Origin: Solirubrobacterales bacterium | GTDB taxonomy: Bacteria; Actinomycetota; Thermoleophilia; Solirubrobacterales; Solirubrobacteraceae | Length of the DNA stretch: 37,558 bases | Assembly: GCA_025964115.1 (NCBI GenBank) | Contig: JAOPZM010000251.1 | Coordinates: 1 to 37,558 of the forward strand | Reading direction: 5' to 3' | Shown here: one piece after another, positions 7,544 to 14,736 of the stretch | Position numbering within the stretch: position 1 is the first letter of the stretch | How the letters are laid out: every line of letters starts with the position of its first letter | The notes under the pieces: model-generated | Told to the model about the DNA's origin: nothing | Database searches by the model: none | Seen by the model: the letters and a program-made list of their open reading frames with translations, nothing else | Position numbers and translations under genes: made by a program

Positions 7544-8399
7544 TGCCGGGACAGCTCCCGTTCCGAGCGCTCCGGCCCCGGCGTCCGACGACGTCCTGCG
7601 CGTTGAGCACATCGCCAAGCGCTTCGGACCCGTGACGGCACTTCAGGACGTCAGCCTGCACCTGAAAAAGGGCGAGGTCCTGGGCCTGCTCGGCGATAAC
7701 GGCGCCGGCAAGTCGACGCTGATCAAGATCATCTCCGGCTTCCAGAAGCCTGATTCAGGCCGAATGTTCCTGGACGGGCAGCCCTACGAACCGAAAAGCG
7801 TGGACGACGCGCGGGCGAAAGGCATCGACACCGTCTACCAGGACCTGGCGCTGATCGACGAACTGTCCGTCTACCACAACATGTTCCTGCGCCGCGAGCG
7901 CGTGCTGCGGCCGGTGCCGCTGCTGAACAACCGGGAGATGAAGCGCGAGGCCCGGCGTGCGCTCGACAGCATCGGCATCAACATTCCCCGCATCGACGTG
8001 GCCGTCGCGCGGCTGTCCGGCGGGCAACGCCAGGCGATCGCCGTCGCGCGCACCGTCAACTCGGCCTCGGACATCATCCTGCTCGACGAGCCGCTCGCGG
8101 CGATGGGGGTGAAGGAGGGGGCGCAGATCCTCGACCTCGTCGCCCGCCTGAAGGAGGAGGGCAATGTCTCGATCATCATGATCCTGCATAACTACGTCCA
8201 GGTGTTCGAGGCATGCGACCGCGTGAACATGATCCAGGAAGGCAGGATCGCACTCGACAAGCCGACGTCTGAGACCTCGGTGGAAGAGATCACGAACATC
8301 GTCGTGGACGAGTATCGCCGCGCGCGCGAAGAAGAGCACGCCAACAACGCGCACGGCGAGCATGAGCCCCCCTCGGCGGAGCCTCCGCAGCAGTCCTGA
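7536..8399 (+). CDS. Sugar ABC transporter ATP-binding protein (single ABC domain)
   Basis: A 287-residue ATPase with one nucleotide-binding domain. Walker A is GDNGAGKST (residues 53-61), the Q-loop region VYQDLALIDELSV, the signature LSGGQRQAIAVART and Walker B IILLDEPLAAMG, with the H-switch as MILHNYVQVFEACDRV. Most CUT2 importers use a tandem two-domain ATPase (about 500 residues, RbsA); this is the short FrcA-like form and would act as a homodimer. GTG at 7536 is chosen because GAAGGGGG lies seven bases upstream; the frame is open back to 7500. It overlaps the permease stop. The C-terminus is acidic and His-rich and adds nothing recognisable. Confidence 0.9.
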   Translation: MADAGTAPVPSAPAPASDDVLRVEHIAKRFGPVTALQDVSLHLKKGEVLGLLGDNGAGKSTLIKIISGFQKPDSGRMFLDGQPYEPKSVDDARAKGIDTVYQDLALIDELSVYHNMFLRRERVLRPVPLLNNREMKREARRALDSIGINIPRIDVAVARLSGGQRQAIAVARTVNSASDIILLDEPLAAMGVKEGAQILDLVARLKEEGNVSIIMILHNYVQVFEACDRVNMIQEGRIALDKPTSETSVEEITNIVVDEYRRAREEEHANNAHGEHEPPSAEPPQQS

Positions 8400-8422
8400 G
8401 CCGGCCACCGTCCGCAAGCGGG

Positions 8423-8450
8423 CTTGCAGCCCTATGCCGACGGGTACACT
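8423..8450 (+). promoter_or_regulatory. Promoter of the L,D-transpeptidase gene
   Basis: CTTGCA (8423-8428) and TACACT (8445-8450) are spaced 16 bases apart and lie about 44 bases before the ATG at 8494. The -35 overlaps a perfect GCAAGC-GG-GCTTGC hairpin at 8414-8427, which may also help end transcription of the upstream transporter operon. Confidence 0.5.
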
Positions 8451-8493
8451 CGGTTGGTCTGAATTCGTCTCGCCGAAACTCGCGTGAGGACCC

Positions 8494-9573
8494 ATGGCCG
8501 CTTCCTCGGTAGATCGTCTCGCCGCCGTGTCCCGCCGCCGGTGGCTGCCGTTCGCGGCGCTCGGCGCGGCTGTCGTCGTCGCCCTCGCGCTGGCGATGTA
8601 CCTCTACGACCACTCGCGTCGCGACGTGATCGCCAACGGGGTGAGGATCGACGGCGTCTCGGTCGGGGGCCTGAACGCCGCGGCGGCGCGGGCGAAGGTC
8701 CAGCGAGACCTCGGCGGCCGGCTCGCGCAGCCGGTGACAGTGCGCTATGGCGCTGAGAGCTGGGTGCTGAACCCGCGCGCGGCGGGCGTGAAGGTGGACG
8801 TCAGGAACATGGTCGAACAGGCGGTCAGCGCGAGCCGAGAAGGGTCGATCCTGACGCGCACCCTCCGCGGGCTGACCGGAGGCGGCGTCTCGCGACAGGT
8901 CCCGCTCGTCGTCAGCTACTCGCACAACTCGACCCGAGCGCTGGCCGCGAAGGTGCGCGCCGCGGTGAGCCGCCCGCCGCGTGACGCGATCGTGCAGGCG
9001 AGCGCGAGTGGGCTGACCCTCGTGCCCGGGCAGAACGGAAGGACCGTCAGCTACACGCAGCTGGGCGCTTCGATCGACCGCGCGCTCATCGGGCAGGCGC
9101 CGAACCGGACCGTGATCGCACCCGTCCACAACATCAAGCCGGCCGTCACGACATCGCAGTTGGCAGCGCGCTATCCGTCATACATCGTGATCGACCGGGG
9201 CAGCTTCCGGCTGCGCTTCTACGACCACCTGAAGCTTGCGAAAACCTACGAAATCGCCGTGGGGATGGAAGGGCTTGAAACTCCAGCAGGCCTGCACAAG
9301 ATCGAATGGGAGCAGGTCAACCCGCCGTGGTACGTCCCGAAAAAAGCGTGGGCTGGCGCGCTCGCCGGGACGGTCGTCCCGCCCGGTCCGGGGGATCCGC
9401 TGAAGGCCCGCTTCATGTCATTCGAAGGCGGCGCTGGCATTCACGGGATCGATCCGAGCGAGTACTCGACGATCGGTCACGACGCCTCGCACGGCTGCGT
9501 GCGCATGCGGATCCCGGACGTGATCGATCTCTACAGCCACTCGCCGGTCGGCACGCCCGTCTACATCATCTAG
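8494..9573 (+). CDS. L,D-transpeptidase with N-terminal peptidoglycan-binding-like domain
   Basis: A 359-residue membrane-anchored cell-wall enzyme. One helix (residues about 16-38) follows a short basic N-terminus. Residues about 52-200 are a VanW/PG_binding_4-like module: NGVRIDGVSVGGLNAAAARAKV and AESWVLNPRAAGVKVDV. Residues about 225-359 are the YkuD catalytic domain, beginning YIVIDRGSFRLRFYDHLKL. They include GIHGIDPSEYSTIG and the active-site block SHGCVRMRIPDV with catalytic Cys335 and His333. The enzyme forms 3-3 (or Lpp-like) peptide cross-links outside the membrane. GAGG five bases before ATG supports the start. Length and motif order match actinobacterial homologues; all catalytic residues are present. 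Confidence 0.92.
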   Translation: MAASSVDRLAAVSRRRWLPFAALGAAVVVALALAMYLYDHSRRDVIANGVRIDGVSVGGLNAAAARAKVQRDLGGRLAQPVTVRYGAESWVLNPRAAGVKVDVRNMVEQAVSASREGSILTRTLRGLTGGGVSRQVPLVVSYSHNSTRALAAKVRAAVSRPPRDAIVQASASGLTLVPGQNGRTVSYTQLGASIDRALIGQAPNRTVIAPVHNIKPAVTTSQLAARYPSYIVIDRGSFRLRFYDHLKLAKTYEIAVGMEGLETPAGLHKIEWEQVNPPWYVPKKAWAGALAGTVVPPGPGDPLKARFMSFEGGAGIHGIDPSEYSTIGHDASHGCVRMRIPDVIDLYSHSPVGTPVYII

Positions 9574-9615
9574 CGATCCGCCGCCCGAGCGCGCGACGCC
9601 GCGCGGGCCGCGAGA

Positions 9616-9786
9616 TCAGCCCTCGGGAGGCCGCCTCGAGGACAGGAGCTCCTCGTTCTGGCGGTGCTCGCCCCGAACCTGGATCGCGATGTAGATGATG
9701 ATGATGTTCACGATCACGCCGATTCCCAGGAAGGTGACGGCAAGGCCGAATGTCTTGCTGAAGGCTTCGCTGGCGGCGACGAGCAC
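9616..9786 (-). CDS. Small single-pass membrane protein (56 residues)
   Basis: The product is one hydrophobic helix (LAVTFLGIGVIVNIIIIYIAIQV) between a short amphipathic N-terminus (LVAASEAFSKTFG) and a charged cytoplasmic-type tail (RGEHRQNEELLSSRRPPEG). I know of no named family. The frame is open to a TTG at 9816, but the GTG at 9786 is preferred: a -10-like TAGGCT sits seven bases upstream, which would give a leaderless mRNA, and the residues between would be encoded by promoter repeats. It converges on the L,D-transpeptidase gene with a 42-base gap. Confidence 0.6.
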   Translation of the reverse strand: MLVAASEAFSKTFGLAVTFLGIGVIVNIIIIYIAIQVRGEHRQNEELLSSRRPPEG

Positions 9787-9792
9787 GAACGG

Positions 9793-9818
9793 AAGCCTAG
9801 CAACGAAGCCTAGCAACG
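9793..9818. repeat. Perfect 13-base tandem repeat carrying the -10 of the small membrane gene
   Basis: AAGCCTAGCAACG occurs twice in direct succession (9793-9805, 9806-9818). On the minus strand each copy carries a TAGGCT hexamer. The copy at 9799-9794 is seven bases from the GTG at 9786; the other lies 13 bases further upstream. Confidence 0.7.
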
Positions 9819-9836
9819 GAGGACGCGCCCGTGTCG

Positions 9837-9842
9837 TAGCCT
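9837..9842 (+). promoter_or_regulatory. -10 hexamer TAGCCT upstream of tRNA-Ser
   Basis: TAGCCT lies 26 bases before the first base of mature tRNA-Ser, a usual distance for a tRNA promoter with a short 5' leader. It matches the hexamer type before tRNA-Arg (TAGACT) and the VOC gene. Confidence 0.45.
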
Positions 9843-9868
9843 AGAGGGCGCGCCGAGATGGAGCGCCT

Positions 9869-9958
9869 GGAGAGGTGCCGGAGCGGTTGAACGGGCGCGA
9901 CTGGAAATCGCGTAACGGGGGTCAACCTCGTTCGAGGGTTCGAATCCCTCCCTCTCCG
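9869..9958 (+). tRNA. tRNA-Ser (anticodon GGA)
   Basis: The 90-base gene folds as a class II tRNA. The acceptor stem GGAGAGG pairs with CCTCTCC (9951-9957) and the discriminator is G. The D-arm is GCCGGAGCGGTTGAACGGGC-like. The anticodon stem CGCGA/TCGCG encloses loop CTGGAAA with GGA at 9903-9905. A long variable arm follows, then the T-arm GAGGG-TTCGAAT-CCCTC. The long variable arm and GGA anticodon identify serine (UCC/UCU codons). The 3' CCA is not encoded. No neighbouring att duplication was found. Confidence 0.95.
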
Positions 9959-10000
9959 TGCCGGTCCGTTGACCCAGCCGTGTCCGCCTCGACCGTAGAC

Positions 10001-10687
10001 CTACCCCCAACCTGCGCGGAGTAGGACCGTTGTCGTCACGGACGCGCGGTGCCGCTGTCCATAGATGGCGACTATGCGCACGCGTGCGGATGTGGCATGG
10101 GCTCCTGCCCACCAGTAGCGGCCCCGGTCGGGGCGTACCTTCAGCGGGCCGTTCAGCATGCCAGCGGGTTGCAGGAAGCCCGTGAACATCGTCCGACGGC
10201 CGTGGAGCGCCGGCCCACTCCAGGTCGGATCGTCGAGCTCGATTGTCACTCCCGCGACCGTTGCTGTGACGGTCTCGGCGGGCCGGCGCAGCCAGACCGC
10301 GAGGCCCACACGGTCACAGCGGATGGAGTTCGGGACGCCGCAGGTGACGCCCAGGTCAGGTTCCCGTGCCAGCATCGGGCTCGCCGGGCTGATGCCCGGA
10401 GCGGCGCCCGTCCCCGCCGCGCGCAGCGGGTGGGGCCGGTGCACGGCGCCGGTCCCGCGAAGGAGTCCCCCAGCGATCAGAGCCGCCATGAAGATGACGG
10501 AGAGTCCCAGCGCCCGCCGGCGTCTTTGGCGTCGCCGGGCCTCTTTGATCACGCCATCGTCGATTTCCGTGCTCGGGCTTCCGGGGGCCCGGCGGGCAGG
10601 CGTCGCGCGTCTCGTTCCGGTGGGCCCGGAGCTTAGGGGCGGCCCGTTCCCGGGACCCTCGCGGTGCCGCTTGTGGGGGGCGAGCAC
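10001..10687 (-). CDS. Membrane-anchored protein of unknown function (paralogue of gene at 11094)
   Basis: The 228-residue frame has a Pro/Gly/Arg-rich start, then DDGVIKEARRRQRRRRALGLSVIFMAALIAGGLL, a basic stop-transfer and one membrane helix (about residues 59-76). An exported part of about 150 residues follows, with two Cys (VTCGVPNSIRCDRVG) and beta-rich text. The basic-plus-helix segment closely resembles the one in the divergent gene at 11094 (DAGLIDDARKRQRRRRGRAAAIALAALLAGG). Together with the GntR gene just upstream (11-base gap) this suggests one regulated membrane set. The GTG at 10687 has no ribosome site, so the true start may be elsewhere. No known domain recognised. Confidence 0.6.
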   Translation of the reverse strand: MLAPHKRHREGPGNGPPLSSGPTGTRRATPARRAPGSPSTEIDDGVIKEARRRQRRRRALGLSVIFMAALIAGGLLRGTGAVHRPHPLRAAGTGAAPGISPASPMLAREPDLGVTCGVPNSIRCDRVGLAVWLRRPAETVTATVAGVTIELDDPTWSGPALHGRRTMFTGFLQPAGMLNGPLKVRPDRGRYWWAGAHATSARVRIVAIYGQRHRASVTTTVLLRAGWG

Positions 10688-10698
10688 GCTGGGCAGGC

Positions 10699-11046
10699 TC
10701 AGGTGATCCCCTGAATGATCGCGACCAGCTCGTCGGGCCGATAGCCCTGATTGCGGGCGAATGCAACAAGGTCTCTCACCCGTTCCGTGACGACACCTCG
10801 CTCGGGGCTGCCCGTAACGCGGATTCCGCGCCCTTGGCGGATCTCCAATAGTCCCTCATCACGCAGCGTGCGTAACGCACGCAGCACCGTGTTTGCGTTG
10901 ACGTGCATGATCGCGGCGAGGTCACGAGCCGGTGGGAGACGCTCACCGGGCTTCGCCTCGCCGTCGGCGATCGCGCGGCGAATCTGCGCGGCGACCTGGT
11001 CGTGGAGTAGCACGGGGTTCGAACGGTCGATCTTGAAGTCCATCAT
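10699..11046 (-). CDS. GntR-family repressor, YtrA subfamily
   Basis: The 115-residue protein has the winged-helix DNA-binding domain of GntR regulators: PVLLHDQVAAQIRRAIADGEAKPGERLPPARDLAAIMHVNANTVLRALRTLRDEGLLEIRQGRGIRV. A short tail of about 40 residues (RVRDLVAFARNQGYRPDELVAIIQGI) follows. That short dimerisation tail defines the YtrA subfamily, whose members usually repress their own operon and adjacent membrane or ABC genes. The start at 11046 (MMDFKID) is chosen over an upstream extension because TATAAC lies seven bases before it, predicting a leaderless mRNA. A palindrome covers this -10. The downstream gene on the same strand starts 11 bases after its stop. Confidence 0.87.
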   Translation of the reverse strand: MMDFKIDRSNPVLLHDQVAAQIRRAIADGEAKPGERLPPARDLAAIMHVNANTVLRALRTLRDEGLLEIRQGRGIRVTGSPERGVVTERVRDLVAFARNQGYRPDELVAIIQGIT

Positions 11047-11047
11047 T

Positions 11048-11066
11048 GTGCTAGTTATAGTAGCGC
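11048..11066. promoter_or_regulatory. Palindromic operator over the GntR-gene -10
   Basis: GTGCTAGTTATAGTAGCGC is an imperfect 19-base palindrome (GnGCTA ... TAGCnC around a central A/T core). On the minus strand its centre is the -10 hexamer TATAAC (11059-11054) of the GntR gene. A repressor bound here would block RNA polymerase, so autoregulation is likely; YtrA-type regulators normally bind such inverted repeats next to their own gene. Confidence 0.55.
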
Positions 11067-11093
11067 AATGCCCTGCTCGAAGGTTTGGCCTGG

Positions 11094-11747
11094 ATGGCCG
11101 TAGCCGCCCCGCCACCGACACGGGAGATGCCCGACGCGGGCCTCATCGACGATGCTCGGAAACGTCAACGCCGGCGCCGGGGGCGCGCCGCAGCAATCGC
11201 GCTCGCCGCACTGCTTGCAGGGGGTGGCGCGATGTTCGGTGGCGCATCAGGGGGCGGTCGCGGTAGCTCCCTCCCGTCGGGGGGCGGGACGTGGTCGAGC
11301 GCCAGCATCGGACACGCGATCAGCGTGAGCTACCCACGCGGGTGGCATCTCTTCGGGCCGCCGTTCACCTCGCTTGCCTATCCCTACGATCGCATGCTCC
11401 TGACGTCCTACCCGGCGGCGAGGGGCGGTGGATGCAGTCCGACCCGGGCCGAGCAAGCGCTGCCGCCCAACGGCGTGCTCATCTATCTCTTCGAATACTC
11501 CGCCTCCGCTGGCCGCGTTCTCGGGCGGCCAAACGGCATGGAGTTCCCGCCGCAGTCCGCGGGCTTCACGCTCAAACGTCGCGACCTTGCCAACTATGAG
11601 TGCTGGACGGTGCCGGGGTATCTGATGCGGTTCACGGCCGCTGGGCGACTCTTTCAGGTTCACGTCGCTTTCGGACCGGGCGTCTCGGGTAGCCGCCGGG
11701 CGCAGGCGCTACTCATCCTGCGACGCCTCCGAATTCGCCGGCTGTAG
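11094..11747 (+). CDS. Membrane-anchored protein of unknown function, divergent from GntR gene
   Basis: About 217 residues. The start is basic: DAGLIDDARKRQRRRRGRAAAIALAALLAGGGAMFGG puts a positively charged patch before a single helix. A Gly/Ser linker follows. The exported part contains SIGHAISVSYPRGWHLFG, a pattern often seen at the start of PsbP/LpqN-like lipoprotein folds, then two Cys and a beta-rich end with a RRAQALLILRRLRIRR tail. It resembles the N-terminus of the gene at 10001-10687, on the other side of the GntR gene. ATG at 11094 is used; TTG at 11085 and ATG at 11127 are alternatives. Function unknown; the fold suggestion is weak. Confidence 0.6.
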   Translation: MAVAAPPPTREMPDAGLIDDARKRQRRRRGRAAAIALAALLAGGGAMFGGASGGGRGSSLPSGGGTWSSASIGHAISVSYPRGWHLFGPPFTSLAYPYDRMLLTSYPAARGGGCSPTRAEQALPPNGVLIYLFEYSASAGRVLGRPNGMEFPPQSAGFTLKRRDLANYECWTVPGYLMRFTAAGRLFQVHVAFGPGVSGSRRAQALLILRRLRIRRL

Positions 11748-11869
11748 GGAGACAGTGCACGACCTGGCAGTTGCTGTAGGTCCGGATCGTCATGAACTGA
11801 AGTGCCTGTCCTACGCCGGCACGTTCTTCGGCCTCGGACGCGAGCCCGTTGCGGGCCCGTCGTCACAGC

Positions 11870-11929
11870 CATCGCTTGCCGGCGGTCAGGCGCTCGTCTC
11901 GCCTGGAGACGCAGAGCGGGCAAGCGATG
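11870..11929. other. Nested inverted repeat (11-bp outer stem, 6-bp inner hairpin)
   Basis: CATCGCTTGCC (11870-11880) is perfectly complementary to GGCAAGCGATG (11919-11929). Inside, CGTCTC (11895-11900) pairs with GAGACG (11906-11911) around a five-base loop, with extra partial pairing outside it. The result is a 60-base structure in non-coding DNA downstream of the gene ending at 11747. It could be a terminator, an RNA element or a relic; it has no T-run. Confidence 0.5.
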
Positions 11930-12046
11930 CTGAGGCGCGCCCCGAGGCCTGATCTCGCAATCTGTGCAGCTCGCCGACGGGCTCGCACCCAGGGTTCCGG
12001 TTTCGAGCAACTGCCCCCTCACATTTCATCCCGCTGGGGCCCAGCA

Positions 12047-12086
12047 CCGGCCCGTCCCATCGTCAGGTTCCAATGGGACGGGCCGG
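12047..12086 (-). terminator. Strong hairpin downstream of the ScyD-like gene
   Basis: CCGGCCCGTCCCAT (12047-12060) and ATGGGACGGGCCGG (12073-12086) form a perfect 14-bp stem with a 12-base loop, ending 20 bases past the stop of the leftward gene at 12106. There is no U-tract, as is usual for actinobacterial terminators. Given its symmetry it could serve both strands. Confidence 0.65.
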
Positions 12087-12105
12087 CCACGCGGCTGGCG
12101 AGACG

Positions 12106-13260
12106 CTAGGGCGTGATGCGAACGACTTCGCCCGTCGGTCCACCACCTGAGTTCGAGGGAGCCACGCTCCAGTTCGAGACGTAGATCGCGCCATTCGGTC
12201 CAGCGGCGAAACCGCCGGGGAAGGACAGACCCGAGGCGATCAGCACCGGGCTCGCACTGTGCGGCGGAACACTCACGACCGCTCCCGTCCCGGGGCCGCC
12301 GGTTTCCCACCCTGCGGTGGAGAACTCGGTGGCGTAGAACTGGCCGTCAGAGCCAAACCCGCAGCCCGTGACGCCGGTCAGCCCTTTCGCCCATTCTTCG
12401 GGCTGCTGTCCGGGCGCCAGACGCCAAACCACCGACTTGCCGGGGCCATTGCCGAAACCCGTCAGCTCGCCGATGTAGAAGGCACCGTCACGGCCCCGAT
12501 CAAGACAGGTTGGGACCGAGTCAGACACGGGCGGGCTCGGGATGAAGGCGGCCACCTTCACCGATCCGTTTGGGCGTACTTCGTCGATGACGTTGGCGGC
12601 CGCGTCGGCGACCCACCGTTCCCCGCCCGTGGCGAACACGCCGTAGGCGTTCGAGTCCGGCGGCTGTTCGACGCCGAGTTCCTTGAAATGTTCTTCAGTC
12701 CAGCGGAAGTCGACGTCACCGACGTTGGCGACGGCCCTCCAATGCCCGCTGGGGTTGGCCTGGATGAGCCGTCCGACCTGTTCCTGGGCCCGAGCGAGCG
12801 CCTGGGCAGACAGCGGAAATCCCAGCCGTTGGAGTCCGGGATGCGATTCGGTGATGATCCCGAAGATGCCGCCGTCGCCGTGTGCCGATACCCCATCGAT
12901 TCCGGTAGCGCCAAAGCCTCCCTGGCCTGCAAACGAGACCAGGTTGGACACGAAGCGCCGGTGATTTCCCGACGAAACGTCGATGGTGCTGATCCCACCC
13001 GTGAAACCGATGCAGAAGGCTTCTTCTTCGGGGTGTTCCGGCGGAAGGCATGCTTCTTCGCCGCCGTTGCCGGCTTCGGCGACATAAAGCCGACCATCCG
13101 GTCCGAACGATAGGCCCCTTGGGTTGTCCAGCCCGCTTGCCACCGGTGTCACGGTTGCAGCGGCGGACATTGCAGTCGATGCAAAGCCTGAGACGGCCAA
13201 GGCCGTGAGGCCCACTGTCGCGTATGCGACGAGTGCTCGTCGCAATCGAGAGACGTTCAT
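12106..13260 (-). CDS. Secreted ScyD/ScyE-family beta-propeller protein
   Basis: A 384-residue exported protein. The signal peptide spans about residues 1-34 (ALVAYATVGLTALAVSGFASTAMSA-A). The mature part begins TVTPVASGLDNPRGLSFGPDGRLYVAEAG, the hallmark of the ScyD/ScyE family, and carries NHL-like propeller repeats. Other landmarks are DGVSAHGDGGIFGI, ANPSGHWRAVANVGDVDF, ERWVADAAANVIDEV, GRDGAFYIGELTGFG and ASGLSFPGGFAAGPNGAIYVSNWS at the end. ScyD and ScyE are named from cyanobacterial scytonemin clusters, but the family is widespread and no other scytonemin gene is here, so a pigment role should not be inferred. GAGGAGGAG just before ATG makes the start firm. Glu is largely GAA. A hairpin at 12047-12086 ends the unit. 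Confidence 0.88.
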   Translation of the reverse strand: MNVSRLRRALVAYATVGLTALAVSGFASTAMSAAATVTPVASGLDNPRGLSFGPDGRLYVAEAGNGGEEACLPPEHPEEEAFCIGFTGGISTIDVSSGNHRRFVSNLVSFAGQGGFGATGIDGVSAHGDGGIFGIITESHPGLQRLGFPLSAQALARAQEQVGRLIQANPSGHWRAVANVGDVDFRWTEEHFKELGVEQPPDSNAYGVFATGGERWVADAAANVIDEVRPNGSVKVAAFIPSPPVSDSVPTCLDRGRDGAFYIGELTGFGNGPGKSVVWRLAPGQQPEEWAKGLTGVTGCGFGSDGQFYATEFSTAGWETGGPGTGAVVSVPPHSASPVLIASGLSFPGGFAAGPNGAIYVSNWSVAPSNSGGGPTGEVVRITP

Positions 13261-13508
13261 GTCTCCTCCTCAGTCGGACGCGAACACAGAAGTCCGCGTA
13301 TTTTGCGGATCGTCCTGCCGAGTCACCCCCCCGGGATCGGCGTCGGCCAGCGGACGATGCGCCTCCTTTCGCGGCACTCTATCGACTCAAGTGCGGGCCG
13401 GGATGGAATTCGATCGTTGCCACGCCGTCGAGCCTCCCAAAGCTGCCTGCGTCGGGGATCCCACGGGCTGCCCGCCGGGAACGCTCCCGACGCCGAGGCT
13501 GGGAGTGA

Positions 13509-14663
13509 TCATGCGTGTTGTTTTGGCGGGTGCTTCTGCGGCGGCGGCGTGAACGCGACGGGCGTCGCTCCGCGAATCGCTGGACGGCCGGTACCGAAGC
13601 CGAGCTGGTGGTAGTCGTTGTAGCCCCAGCAGTCGGCTGCCCCGGTGGAGAGCACCGAACAGGCGTGCCCGGCGCCCGTGCTGATCGAGACGGCGCTCGT
13701 CAGCCCTGGGACCCTGACCGGAACAGGGCTCCCGCTCGACGGGTGCCCTATGCCGAGCTGCCCCTTGTCGTTGTGTCCCCAACACTCGACGCCGCCGTTG
13801 CGCAGCACCGCGCAGGAGTATCCGCGCGTGGCCACAGCGACGGCCTTGGCGTTGGTGATGCCCATGACCCGCACCGGCACCGCGCTGGACGTCCTGGTTC
13901 CATTGCCGAGTTGGCCCACGTCGTTCCTGCCCCAGCAATCGACACGCCCGCTTGCGAGCACGGCGCAGACGTGGCTCCCGCTCGCCGCCGCCTGGATCGC
14001 GTGGGTGATGCCTCTGACGCCCACCGGCACCGTGCTCTTGGTGTGCGTGCCGTTGCCGAGCTGACCGTCGCGATTCGGTCCCCAGCACTCGACGCTCCCC
14101 GTGGCGAGAACGGCACACGTTTCATCCTGCAGGAACCCGGCCGTGACGCCGACCGCGTTGGTGATCCCGTGTACCTGCACGGGCACGTGGCTATCGACAA
14201 TGGTGCCGTCGCCCAGGGCCCCGCCGACGTTGCGACCCCAGCACTCGATCCTGCGGGTGGACAACAGCGCACAGGCGTGGGCGCCACCGGTCGAGACGGC
14301 GACGGCGTTGGAGATGCCGCTCACCGGGACCGGGACCGGAGAATCTTCGGTCGAGCCGTTGCCGAGCTGGCCGAAGCCGTCGTCGCCCCAGCACTCAACG
14401 GACCCGCCCGCCAGGAGGGCGCAGTTGTAGCGGATGCTCGCCTGCACAGCGACGGCACCGCTGATCCCCGGGAACTGCACCGGAACGCTGCTCAGAGTGT
14501 GTGGGAGATAGCTCTTGCCCCAGCAGTCGACGGTGCCGTCTGCCATTGAGGAGCATGTGTGTCCGCTCGTGGCCGAGATGCTCGTCGCCACCGGATTCGC
14601 ATCAGCACGACTCGCGAGCACCAGCATCATGACCAGGAAGAAGATCGGTCTGAGGGCCGGCAT
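13509..14663 (-). CDS. Secreted seven-blade RCC1-repeat protein with paired cysteines
   Basis: A 384-residue exported beta-propeller. A signal peptide (about residues 1-22, PIFFLVMMLVLASRADA) precedes seven RCC1 repeats. Each has the form C-x9-C-W-G (for example CALLAGGSVECWG, CAVLRNGGVECWG) followed by a GQLGNG-type turn. All 14 cysteines of the protein are these repeat pairs, so each blade is probably locked by its own disulfide, which fits an extracellular place. The C-terminus is a short Pro/Lys/His tail (TPPPQKHPPKQHA). GGGAGG lies close before the ATG. The downstream leftward gene is the ScyD-like protein. Eukaryotic RCC1 is a nucleotide-exchange factor, but bacterial secreted versions have no known common function. 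Confidence 0.87.
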   Translation of the reverse strand: MPALRPIFFLVMMLVLASRADANPVATSISATSGHTCSSMADGTVDCWGKSYLPHTLSSVPVQFPGISGAVAVQASIRYNCALLAGGSVECWGDDGFGQLGNGSTEDSPVPVPVSGISNAVAVSTGGAHACALLSTRRIECWGRNVGGALGDGTIVDSHVPVQVHGITNAVGVTAGFLQDETCAVLATGSVECWGPNRDGQLGNGTHTKSTVPVGVRGITHAIQAAASGSHVCAVLASGRVDCWGRNDVGQLGNGTRTSSAVPVRVMGITNAKAVAVATRGYSCAVLRNGGVECWGHNDKGQLGIGHPSSGSPVPVRVPGLTSAVSISTGAGHACSVLSTGAADCWGYNDYHQLGFGTGRPAIRGATPVAFTPPPQKHPPKQHA

Positions 14664-14736
14664 CGGCCTCCCTTCGCGTTGGGCTGCTCGATGCTAGTAC
14701 CTCGGCAGGTCGCCGCGCTGCACCATGCGAGCTGCC

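Larger units (their letters stand above)
11748..12105. other. 358-base spacer with structured DNA and no convincing gene
   Basis: Short open frames exist on both strands, but none has a ribosome site, a recognisable domain or coding-like codon use. The spacer holds a nested stem-loop (11870-11929) and a strong 14-bp hairpin (12047-12086), annotated separately. It separates a rightward from a leftward gene, so it need not contain promoters. Confidence 0.5.

Noticed and set aside
9810-10112. Minus-strand frame containing EREGFEPSNEVDP
   Set aside because: This text is the usual false peptide obtained by translating a tRNA-Ser gene in reverse.
11748-12105. Insertion-sequence remnant
   Set aside because: Inverted repeats exist but no transposase residues could be read in any frame and no target duplication was seen.
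12106-13260. Scytonemin pigment gene cluster
   Set aside because: Only a ScyD/ScyE-type protein is present; none of the other scytonemin genes are nearby and the family is found far outside such clusters.
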